Source of the DNA: Proteiniphilum sp. UBA5283
Lineage (GTDB): Bacteria > Bacteroidota > Bacteroidia > Bacteroidales > Dysgonomonadaceae
Length of the DNA: 16,222 nt
NCBI GenBank assembly: GCA_002408485.1
Contig: DHSP01000063.1
Location: 27,090 to 43,311 of the forward strand
Direction of reading: 5' to 3'
Shown here: piece by piece, positions 7,962 through 15,484 of the stretch
How positions within the stretch are numbered: position 1 is the stretch's first letter
Layout of the letters: each line of letters starts with the position of its first letter
Made by a program: the position numbers and the translations under genes
The notes under the pieces: generated by a model
The model's database searches: none
Seen by the model: the letters and a program-made list of their open reading frames with translations, nothing else
Told to the model about the DNA's origin: nothing

Positions 7962-8966
7962 TCAAGAGCCATCGGCGTCTTTCGCAAAGAAAGCATCAAA
8001 AGCATGTGCAGAAGGCAGGAAGTCCATCCGCTTGGTATATTCACAAGACTCCCGGGCACCCTGTTCGCGATCCATGGCACTATCTTCCCACTCAATTGAA
8101 AGTGGTCCCGTGTAGTTTATCGCGTTCAACGCACGGATGATCTCCTCAAAGTTAATTTTCCCTCTGCCCACACTTCGGAAGTTCCAGAATCGGCGAGGGT
8201 CGCCAAACGGCAGGTGTCCGCCAAAGACGCCGACCTGTTTTGGCGTGTCGCTCCAGTAGACATCTTTCATATGCACACGAAAAATACGATCGGGAAATTC
8301 ATAAATAAAATTCACATAATCTACACCTTGGTATCCCAAATGGCTCGGATCGTAATTAAATCCGAAGGCAGGATGATGATTTACCGCTTCCAACGCCCTG
8401 CGGGCTGAAAAGGTGTCGAAGGCAATCTCGGTGGGATGTACTTCCAGTGCAAAGCGTACGCCCAATTTCTCAAATTCATCCAAAACCGGCCCAAACCGGC
8501 GTGCGAACTCCTTGTAACCATCTTCAATCATTGATTCAGGAACAGGAGGGAAAGCATAGAGTAAATGCCAGATAGGACTGCCGGTGAATCCGACGACGGT
8601 ATCTACTCCCAGCGATTTTGCTGCTTTCGCCGTTAAAATCAACTCCTCCGCTGCGCGTAGCCTTACTCCTTCGGGCTTGCCGTCTCCCCATATATAATCG
8701 GGAAGAATCCCTTTGTGTCTTTCATCGATCCGGTCACATACAGCCTGCCCCACGAGGTGAGAAGAAATTGTCCGAAGTCTCAGCCCGTATTTTGCCAATT
8801 GATCTTTAATGCTTTGATAATAATCCGGGTTCTGATTTCGTACATCAAGATGATCCGGCAGTCCGATCTCTATACCGTCATAACCGAATTCTTTTGCTTT
8901 TTTACAAACATCTTCCAGCGATAAATCTCCCCATTGAAGCGAGTAAAGAGTGACCAGTCGTGACAT
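7962..8966 (-). CDS. Sugar isomerase/epimerase-like TIM-barrel protein (AP endonuclease 2 / xylose isomerase-like fold)
   Basis: A 334-residue TIM-barrel protein of the AP_endonuc_2/xylose-isomerase-like superfamily. No signal peptide is seen, so it is cytoplasmic. The expected metal-binding residues are all there: E175 in LEVHP, D206 and H209 in DPSHL, H232 in VHMKD and E292 (or E294) in SIEWED. Members close to this type (the CDRIDERHKGILP and FTGSPIWHLLYAFPPVP segments, and a C-terminal MDREQGA) occur beside LgdA-like dehydrogenases; in the levoglucosan pathway such a protein acts on the 3-keto intermediate, and related proteins act as 3-keto-sugar epimerases or lyases. Here it precedes the LgdA-like gene by 11 bases. 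Action on a keto-sugar made by its neighbour is a reasonable inference; ordinary isomerase or epimerase activity is the alternative. Confidence 0.87.
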   Translation of the reverse strand: MSRLVTLYSLQWGDLSLEDVCKKAKEFGYDGIEIGLPDHLDVRNQNPDYYQSIKDQLAKYGLRLRTISSHLVGQAVCDRIDERHKGILPDYIWGDGKPEGVRLRAAEELILTAKAAKSLGVDTVVGFTGSPIWHLLYAFPPVPESMIEDGYKEFARRFGPVLDEFEKLGVRFALEVHPTEIAFDTFSARRALEAVNHHPAFGFNYDPSHLGYQGVDYVNFIYEFPDRIFRVHMKDVYWSDTPKQVGVFGGHLPFGDPRRFWNFRSVGRGKINFEEIIRALNAINYTGPLSIEWEDSAMDREQGARESCEYTKRMDFLPSAHAFDAFFAKDADGS

Positions 8967-9017
8967 ATTTATCAGATTTTAAAGTTGAATAATAATCATT
9001 TGTGCTCAGGGCGCTGC

Positions 9018-10640
9018 TCACTCCATTGTAAACCAGTCGAGTGAAACCATGCCTCCATCATTGTTACTCACGGGCCTTGTACAGAACACACCCACTTTTG
9101 CACCGATCCATTTTCCCTCCCTTGCCTGAAACAACTTCCCAAGAACGGAGTAAGTGTTGCCATCTTTGCTGTAGCTGAAGAGGCATTTGGCGTCGGGGGT
9201 GACTTTTACACGAAGGTAAAGCGAGGATTCATTCAAAGCGACACTTTCGTTTACAGCCTCTTTTGAACCTTTGTCGGCATTGATACACTCGTTTTGAGAG
9301 AGAATAAATCCCTCGTTTGTTTTCTCGAGCGATAGCAATCCATAATCCATGCCCATAACCACCAGCCCTGTGCGCTCCCCGCTGATGGCTGCTGAGGGCA
9401 GGAATGTGAGTTTAACCGTTGCCGTAAATTCGTTGGAAGGGAATTTTTGCAACAACAGGTTCGGTGTATTCCACAAATTTAAATAATTTTCTGATATAGG
9501 CACAGAATAAAGGTGTAATTTTTTTGATTTCGCATCCGCAAAATACCACCAATCCATTGGGTTGGCGTGCCACTGCCACTGCAGACCCGGCTCTCCGGCT
9601 TCGAATGAGTCACTTTCCGCAGGAGTTGCTATTGGAAACGAACCGTTAATTTTTGGTTTACGGTAGGTTTTGACCGGTTCGCCACAGCCGTCGTTGTCGC
9701 GGTCCAGTCCAATTACCGGCCAGTCGTTTTTCCATACCATCGGCTGCAGGTGAACAATACGTCCAAAAGGGCCGACATCCTGAAAATGATAAAACCAATG
9801 TTCGCCGTCAGGCGTGTCCACCCAGGCTCCCTGATGCGGCCCGTTCACCTCAGTATTTCCTTGCGCCAGCACTACTTTCCGGTCGTAGGGGCCATACACA
9901 CTTTTTGAACGTAACACGGTTTGCCATCCTGTTGCTACACCGCCGGCAGGAGCAAAAATATAGTAGTATCCGTTTCTTTTGTAGAATTTTGGCCCTTCAA
10001 TAGTCGGGTCTGCTTCATGTCCGTCGTACACAATTCTACCGGGCGTGATCACCTTCGTGCCCTCCTCATTCATTTCAGCGATGTTCAACACGCTTTTTAT
10101 GCCAGCACGGCTTCCGGCATAAGCGTATACCAGATAGGCTTTACCATCGTCATCCCACAGCGGGGTAGAGTCAATCAATCCTTTCCCTGCTTTTACCAGT
10201 ACAGGATCGCTCCATTTTCCACGTGGATCTGCGGTCTTCAGCATATATATTCCAAAATCGGGATCGCCGTAGTAAATATAAAACTCACCGTTGTGGTAGC
10301 GGATGGAAGGTGCCCATACCCCATTCCCGTGCATCGGTGATGAAAAAAGCGCATCGGGCGTCAGTCGCTGAAGAGCGTGATTAATTAGCTGCCAGTTTAC
10401 CATATCTCTGGAATGCAGGATCGGCAATCCCGGCACACAATTGAAACTCGATGCGGTCATGTAGTAGTCATCGCCCACACGGCACACGTCCGGGTCAGAA
10501 TAATCGGCATAAAGGATAGGGTTCTGATAGTTCCCATTTCCTAAGTCGGCAATCCAGGTTTTGGAAAGCTGCCTCTGCGGTAACATCGGAAAGATGTTTA
10601 CTGTTAGTAATAAGATAAGGATTGTCGTTTTGTTCAGCAT
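9018..10640 (-). CDS. GH43 glycoside hydrolase (beta-xylosidase/alpha-L-arabinofuranosidase type), secreted
   Basis: A 540-residue GH43 enzyme with an N-terminal signal peptide (hydrophobic stretch 6-20). The five-bladed propeller carries the three family acids: the base Asp in SDPD (D49), the modulator Asp in IDSTPLWDDDG (D157), and the acid Glu in EGPKFY (E215). After about residue 330 comes a beta-sandwich C-terminal domain (GH43_C2/concanavalin-like), common in xylosidase-type GH43s. It would remove terminal arabinose or xylose from pectic side chains in the periplasm. Neighbours are the TIM barrel 51 bases downstream and the Tat-exported oxidoreductase 112 bases upstream; the latter is the widest gap in the minus-strand run, and I see no Bacteroidota-type TAnnTTTG promoter in it. 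The precise specificity is not readable, since GH43 subfamilies overlap. Confidence 0.9.
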   Translation of the reverse strand: MLNKTTILILLLTVNIFPMLPQRQLSKTWIADLGNGNYQNPILYADYSDPDVCRVGDDYYMTASSFNCVPGLPILHSRDMVNWQLINHALQRLTPDALFSSPMHGNGVWAPSIRYHNGEFYIYYGDPDFGIYMLKTADPRGKWSDPVLVKAGKGLIDSTPLWDDDGKAYLVYAYAGSRAGIKSVLNIAEMNEEGTKVITPGRIVYDGHEADPTIEGPKFYKRNGYYYIFAPAGGVATGWQTVLRSKSVYGPYDRKVVLAQGNTEVNGPHQGAWVDTPDGEHWFYHFQDVGPFGRIVHLQPMVWKNDWPVIGLDRDNDGCGEPVKTYRKPKINGSFPIATPAESDSFEAGEPGLQWQWHANPMDWWYFADAKSKKLHLYSVPISENYLNLWNTPNLLLQKFPSNEFTATVKLTFLPSAAISGERTGLVVMGMDYGLLSLEKTNEGFILSQNECINADKGSKEAVNESVALNESSLYLRVKVTPDAKCLFSYSKDGNTYSVLGKLFQAREGKWIGAKVGVFCTRPVSNNDGGMVSLDWFTME

Positions 10641-10752
10641 TTTTATTCAATTTTGTTTCTTTTGCTATCTCATTTAAATAAGCTTCTTTCTGATTGTATA
10701 CCGTGTTCAGGAGGCTATTGGCATCGTTTCATTCTACTTAGTGCATCTTCCC

Positions 10753-12123
10753 CTAAGCTTTCTTCTCCTGGGGTTTGATGGAGGTAAGGTCTTTGATATA
10801 GACCGTTTCTTTCGTTGAGATACTCTTCCTGGCAGCGATTCCCACCAGACAGGCCAACGCACCGTCTCTCACTCCAGCAGCCTGTTTTAGCAGATCGGGC
10901 GTATTGGGTATAAATACCTGATCTTTCAGAAGCTTGTCGCCTCCTCCATGTCCGCTACCCTGAGGAATTTGTATGTATTCTCTTTTTCCGAAATTTTTGG
11001 CGATAACAATCTCGTCGTAGTTCACGTCGGACGTGGGATTCGATTCCTGGATCCAGGCATCCATCCTTCCTTTCGTGCCATTGAAGGCAATTCTGTATCC
11101 TTCATAGGGGGAATAGGTTGTCAGTGAGTATGCTACCTGAACCCCATTCTTATATTTGATGGTAGCAGCCATTTTGTCGTAGATGTTCACATCATTTCTG
11201 AACACGCAGCCATCGCGATGATAGCCGTCATATTTTTCATTATCCACATACAACCTTTTGAGCCTTTGGTCTTTCGTAATATCCCAGTAGAAGTTACACT
11301 CTTTTGTGTGAGGACAACTTCTGCAGTTGTCTGCCCTGAAAGGGCCGTTTTTTCCGTAAAATTCCAAATCACCCAATGCATATACGCTTTCAGGATCACT
11401 TTGAATCCACCAGTTCAGCAGGTCGAAATGATGACTGGCTTTGTGTACCCATAATGATCCTCCTTTTTCCACGAGCCTGTGCCATCTTCTGAAATAATCT
11501 GCCCCGTGTGAAGTGTCAAGATACCAGTGGAAATCGACAGAAGTCAGGTCACCTATCTCGCCGGAACGCAGTATCTCCCACATTTTTGCACGATGAGGAG
11601 AGTATCGGTAGTTGAAGGTGACGCGGCAACTTTTGCCTGTTCTCTTTTCGGCATCGATAATGGTCTGAATTTTTTTCTCGTCAATCGCCATGGGTTTTTC
11701 GCAGATAATATCGGCACCCATCTCCATCCCTTTTTCAATAAAATAATCGTGTGTATTATCGTCGGTGGTTACGATGAGCACCTCTGGTTTTACCTCGCGC
11801 ATCATTTGTTCAAAATCGGTGTAGGTAGGACAATTTGCCCCAATCATTTGGCTGCCTGTCTCGAGCCTTCCCGGATTATGATCGCACAGGCCTACATACT
11901 CCACAAAGTTGGAGTAATCTTTTACCACGCTACCTCCCCACATACCTGTACCTCTGTTTCCGAGTCCGACGACAGCCACTTTGGTTTTAGCCGCATTTTG
12001 CCTGATAGCGGAGGTGTTCCCTGCAAGAATCTGTGATTTAGGGTCCACAAGGGTTGTTCCGGCGATAGCTCCGGAGACAGCCAGGAATTTTCTTCTCGAC
12101 ATTGAATGTAGTTTGTTGTTCAT
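10753..12123 (-). CDS. Gfo/Idh/MocA-family oxidoreductase, Tat-exported, with four-cysteine cluster
   Basis: A 456-residue Gfo/Idh/MocA oxidoreductase with a twin-arginine signal (MSRRKFLAVSG, residues 8-18); the ATG at 12102 would put this motif right at the start and may be the true one. The cofactor loop is GLGNRGTG (53-60) and the family EKP is at 142-144. KASHHFDLLNWW (228-239) supplies the active-site His residues. A cluster of cysteines (C267, C270, C276, then C306 in DGCVF) matches the CxxC...C pattern known in a subgroup of the family, probably a structural metal site. It is unlike the first Tat-exported copy in the window, so the two are not recent duplicates. It follows the DUF6807 gene by 34 bases. 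Substrate is unknown. Confidence 0.87.
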   Translation of the reverse strand: MNNKLHSMSRRKFLAVSGAIAGTTLVDPKSQILAGNTSAIRQNAAKTKVAVVGLGNRGTGMWGGSVVKDYSNFVEYVGLCDHNPGRLETGSQMIGANCPTYTDFEQMMREVKPEVLIVTTDDNTHDYFIEKGMEMGADIICEKPMAIDEKKIQTIIDAEKRTGKSCRVTFNYRYSPHRAKMWEILRSGEIGDLTSVDFHWYLDTSHGADYFRRWHRLVEKGGSLWVHKASHHFDLLNWWIQSDPESVYALGDLEFYGKNGPFRADNCRSCPHTKECNFYWDITKDQRLKRLYVDNEKYDGYHRDGCVFRNDVNIYDKMAATIKYKNGVQVAYSLTTYSPYEGYRIAFNGTKGRMDAWIQESNPTSDVNYDEIVIAKNFGKREYIQIPQGSGHGGGDKLLKDQVFIPNTPDLLKQAAGVRDGALACLVGIAARKSISTKETVYIKDLTSIKPQEKKA

Positions 12124-12157
12124 TTTTATATCAATTGTAAGGTGAATATTCAGGATA

Positions 12158-13120
12158 TTATTGCCGATTGAATTGATGCATCATGCTATTAATTTCTTCA
12201 TCGCTCATGTCGCCGCCGATGATCAGCTTGTGTGTAAAAGTGATGTTCTCTCCGGGTTGTAATTTAATTTCTATGGGTCCCGATGATTTGTCCATTGCTT
12301 CACCCGCCAGGTTGTTCATTGAAAAAAGTCCGTAACCACGAGCGTGTGGCCATCCCGGATAGTTGGGGTTTTGTGCATGGTCCAGTATAACGATGGTAAT
12401 TATTTCACCCTCTTTATCGGCACGCAATGCCACCCAGGGTGTTCTTTTACCCCACACTCCTGCTTCGCCGGTTGCTCCCTGCCGATTCCGGTAGGTGCCG
12501 TTCCCTTCCTCAAACGACTTGTCAACCCGCAGCGCAATCAATCCTTCCTTGTTGCTCCTGAGGGTAACCTCCTGCATGGCCGTTAATCGGGTCTCTCTCT
12601 CAATAAACCGGTATTCGTTTTTTATGCCGCTGAAAATATAGGTCGTTTCTTCCGACAGGAGCGTGTCACCCTGAAAATTTATCCAGGATGAAAGTGTCTT
12701 CAACTTTCCTTTCGTGGGATCTGCAAGCAGGATGGTGTCCAGCAGGACAGAGCCGTAGTGTATCTTTTTGTCCGGGGCGATGGCCGATGAGTTATTCCAG
12801 AAGTCTATCCCGTTCACATCGCCAAAGTTAAACCATAATCCCACATGATGAGGATGGTCGGTTCTCTCAAAGGGCCTGGGCTCGAGAGGGTACCCTCTGG
12901 TGATGAATTTTCCCGAAGGCGTTTTGATGGGGAACAAACATGGTTTCTCAAGAGTATCCGAATAGATCAATGAGGTAAAATAGAGGTCGTTGAGGATGAT
13001 GTCTATTTTGTAGTTTTCCGTGTCATGCTTAAACGTAACGATCGCATTCCGCGTTGTGGAGCAACCGGAAAAAATCATCCATAGAGATAGAACAATGTAG
13101 AAAACGCTCTTTTTATTCAT
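12158..13120 (-). CDS. DUF6807 (PmoA-like) family lipoprotein of unknown function
   Basis: A 320-residue protein whose signal ends in IFSGC (Cys20), so it is a lipoprotein. The KPCLFPIKTPSG (59-70), RTDHPHHVGLWFNFGD (85-100) and GIDFW segments are characteristic of the PmoA-like/DUF6807 family, which often occurs beside Gfo/Idh/MocA genes in Bacteroidota and Planctomycetota. No reaction is established that I know of. The conserved DHPHH stretch could bind metal or substrate, which is inference. Its start overlaps the end of the PL1-CE8 gene by 8 bases, which indicates translational coupling. The Gfo/Idh/MocA gene follows 34 bases later, so the two are likely partners. Confidence 0.85.
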   Translation of the reverse strand: MNKKSVFYIVLSLWMIFSGCSTTRNAIVTFKHDTENYKIDIILNDLYFTSLIYSDTLEKPCLFPIKTPSGKFITRGYPLEPRPFERTDHPHHVGLWFNFGDVNGIDFWNNSSAIAPDKKIHYGSVLLDTILLADPTKGKLKTLSSWINFQGDTLLSEETTYIFSGIKNEYRFIERETRLTAMQEVTLRSNKEGLIALRVDKSFEEGNGTYRNRQGATGEAGVWGKRTPWVALRADKEGEIITIVILDHAQNPNYPGWPHARGYGLFSMNNLAGEAMDKSSGPIEIKLQPGENITFTHKLIIGGDMSDEEINSMMHQFNRQ

Positions 13121-15461
13121 TATTCATTTGTAGTGCAATAGTTATTTTCTTATAAAACTTTCCCATCACGTTTTTCAGTGTAATGTCTTGTGCTTCCCCG
13201 GTTGTCAGTGATTTCATCCAGTCTACCCGTTTTGTGGTGCTGCTGCCTTTGCCGGTGTTGTTGTATTCGGCGTATCGGGCGGTCTGTTCATTTTCGGGTT
13301 TGCCCCAATTGTGCCAACCCGACGGATTAATTTCACCGGGAAGTTCACAGTTCATGAACAGTGTCATGGCATAGGGCCGCCAGGGTCGCCCCAGATAAAC
13401 CGAGGCGACATCATCGGCTGCCGTTATCCTGCAGCGATTGAAGATATACCCGAATTCAACCTCTTCTGGTGTACTTGCAGCAGTAATATAGGAGTTTTTC
13501 TTGCAGCGGATGTCGCACTTTTCGAACCATGCAGTGGAGGGCCCGAAGATGAAATCGGTCGTACCTTCAATATAGCAATGATAAAAAAAGAGCCGTGCAT
13601 TTTCTCCTCCGGTATAAAGGGTATCCTGATTCCCCAGCAGCCTGCAGTTTATCAGGATAATCCGGTCCCCTTCGGTATGCAATGCCACGGCCTGGGCTAC
13701 CATGGGAGCATTGTTCTCGATGGTGATATTTTCCAGGATGATATCATCGCCTCTGATCTGCATTGTATATGTCCTGAACGTGCCCATATTGTTGATCAGG
13801 GCGTGGTCGTTGTTTGAAATGATCGTTTTCTCCCTGTTCTCTCCCACAATTTTGAGGTCGCGGACATAGTCGGGAACGACGATCTTCTCATAGTAAATAC
13901 CTTCCCTGACAAAGATGGTGGTTGAATAGTCCGGATCGAAGGCCCGAACCGCATCAATAGCCTCCTGTATAGTGCTGAAGTCGCCATCTCCTCCTTTATC
14001 CACGACAAATTGTTTCGGTTGTTTCGTCTTTGGATTTGTACAGCTCTTCTGTCCAATCCCGTTGCTTATGACGGGAATCAAGTGTGACACCAGGCTATTG
14101 AGGTACACTTCCAGATAGGTGTATCCTTCGCTATCCAGATCATTTGCCTCTTTCCCGGGGAAGTTTTTTTCCAGCCATCCGTCGGGGATGCCGTCAGCAT
14201 TTTTATCTTTGTACATGTTGTAAGTGTTGTACTCAGGCCACCCTCCCACATCCTCCTGGCTGTCGATCAGTCCTTTGGAACTGCCGGCTGAGCCTTCAAA
14301 GGTGTATGATCCACTTCTTACATTTGCCACATAACGCTCATCATGCCTGTCTCTTACCAGGGAGCAACCCCCATAGGCAAGTACTTTTTCAAATGCTTCC
14401 TGTGCAACATCCGTGGCTACCGGTGTAAACGGGAACGTTTTTTCGGCAAGAACATCGTTCAGGACCACTTCCGGGGCAAACTTCTGAAATGAGCTACCCA
14501 GCTCAACTCCCAGGCTGTTCTCCTTTGATACTTTGCAGTTTCCTTCCAGATAGTTTCCCTCCAGATAGAAATGGCCATGGATCCCTTTGGGCTGCTTGTT
14601 TTCTCCGTTGTCCGCATCGGGGTTGATCAATCTTTTTCCGGTGCTGCCGCCTGAGGCGGGACCGGGTTTGTAATAGTTGTTGATGAGATTGTAGCTTCCC
14701 CCTTCTCCGGCATAAATGTTGTTTGCACCCCAGTTATAGAGTACATTGTTTCTGAAATCCACCCTTTCCAGGTCAGGTTTGCTGGAATAGCGGCTTCCGC
14801 AAAAACGTGGGTTGCGGCTGTCGTTATGAGCAATCAGGTTGTGATGGAACGATGCGTTATGCCCTCCCCATATACCTCCATATCCATGTTTTCCCTTGGA
14901 GTGCACCGAGTTGCGCAGGCTCTCCGTGATGAAACACCATTGCATGGTGAAGTTTCTGTTGTCGTAAAAAGAGGAGTTCTCATCCACGCCCCAACTCATG
15001 CTGCAATGGTCGACGATGATGTTTTCATGTCCGATGCCTGAGAGAGCATCCACGGCTCGCCCGGCTTTATCACCGAGGCGGAATCGGAGAAAACGGATGA
15101 CTACGTTGTCCGCGCTGACCACTGTCTCGTAGTCGCTGATGCAGATACCGTCGCCGGGTGCCGACTGTCCCGCGATGGTAAGATCTCCGTTGTTGATCTT
15201 TAACGGGCTTTTAAGGCGTATCTGTCCCGATACCCTGAAGAGGATTGTGCGGGAGCCCTTTTGCCTGATGGCCCATCGCAGGGTGCCCTCCTCTTCCGAG
15301 TCGTCGAGCGAGGTGACATAGAGCACTTTCCCTCCCCTGCCTCCGGACACGTACTTTCCCGCACCTTCTGCTCCCGGAAAGGCAGGCGTCTGTGCCGATG
15401 CACCTGTTGAAATCCAGAGTAGTAAAAGCATGCATTGCAGGGATACCAGTTTTAAACTCAT
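13113..15461 (-). CDS. Pectate lyase (PL1-like) - pectin methylesterase (CE8) fusion, secreted
   Basis: A 782-residue bifunctional enzyme. A signal peptide (cleavage after ASA, about residue 23) leads into a PL1-like beta-helix starting AFPGAEGAG. This half shows VDHCSMSWGVDE (150-161), where acidic residues would bind Ca2+, and RNPR (216-219) with the catalytic Arg region. It closes with a Ca-binding-like DKNADGIPDGW and a YTYLEVYLNSL end (about 418-457), as in many Bacteroidota pectate lyases. The CE8 domain runs from about 484 to 782, with QAVAL (Q590), GNQDT (Q612, catalytic D613), GTTDFIFG (catalytic D636) and LGRPW (R692, W694); all the key esterase residues are present. It should de-esterify and then cleave homogalacturonan outside the cytoplasm. 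It lies 23 bases after GH105 and overlaps the next gene by 8. Confidence 0.92.
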   Translation of the reverse strand: MSLKLVSLQCMLLLLWISTGASAQTPAFPGAEGAGKYVSGGRGGKVLYVTSLDDSEEEGTLRWAIRQKGSRTILFRVSGQIRLKSPLKINNGDLTIAGQSAPGDGICISDYETVVSADNVVIRFLRFRLGDKAGRAVDALSGIGHENIIVDHCSMSWGVDENSSFYDNRNFTMQWCFITESLRNSVHSKGKHGYGGIWGGHNASFHHNLIAHNDSRNPRFCGSRYSSKPDLERVDFRNNVLYNWGANNIYAGEGGSYNLINNYYKPGPASGGSTGKRLINPDADNGENKQPKGIHGHFYLEGNYLEGNCKVSKENSLGVELGSSFQKFAPEVVLNDVLAEKTFPFTPVATDVAQEAFEKVLAYGGCSLVRDRHDERYVANVRSGSYTFEGSAGSSKGLIDSQEDVGGWPEYNTYNMYKDKNADGIPDGWLEKNFPGKEANDLDSEGYTYLEVYLNSLVSHLIPVISNGIGQKSCTNPKTKQPKQFVVDKGGDGDFSTIQEAIDAVRAFDPDYSTTIFVREGIYYEKIVVPDYVRDLKIVGENREKTIISNNDHALINNMGTFRTYTMQIRGDDIILENITIENNAPMVAQAVALHTEGDRIILINCRLLGNQDTLYTGGENARLFFYHCYIEGTTDFIFGPSTAWFEKCDIRCKKNSYITAASTPEEVEFGYIFNRCRITAADDVASVYLGRPWRPYAMTLFMNCELPGEINPSGWHNWGKPENEQTARYAEYNNTGKGSSTTKRVDWMKSLTTGEAQDITLKNVMGKFYKKITIALQMNNE

Positions 15462-15484
15462 AAGACAAAGATTATCATTTTCTT

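Noticed and set aside
10641..10752. 112-base gap upstream of GH43 as a promoter or small gene
   Set aside because: No TAnnTTTG-type -7 element, no hairpin and no small frame beyond a few codons was found; it may still hold an unseen signal.
11527..12036. Plus-strand open frame of 169 residues opposite the four-cysteine oxidoreductase
   Set aside because: Antisense to a clear gene, with no recognisable domain.
13311..13817. Plus-strand open frame of 168 residues opposite the CE8 domain
   Set aside because: Antisense to conserved esterase motifs, with no independent support.
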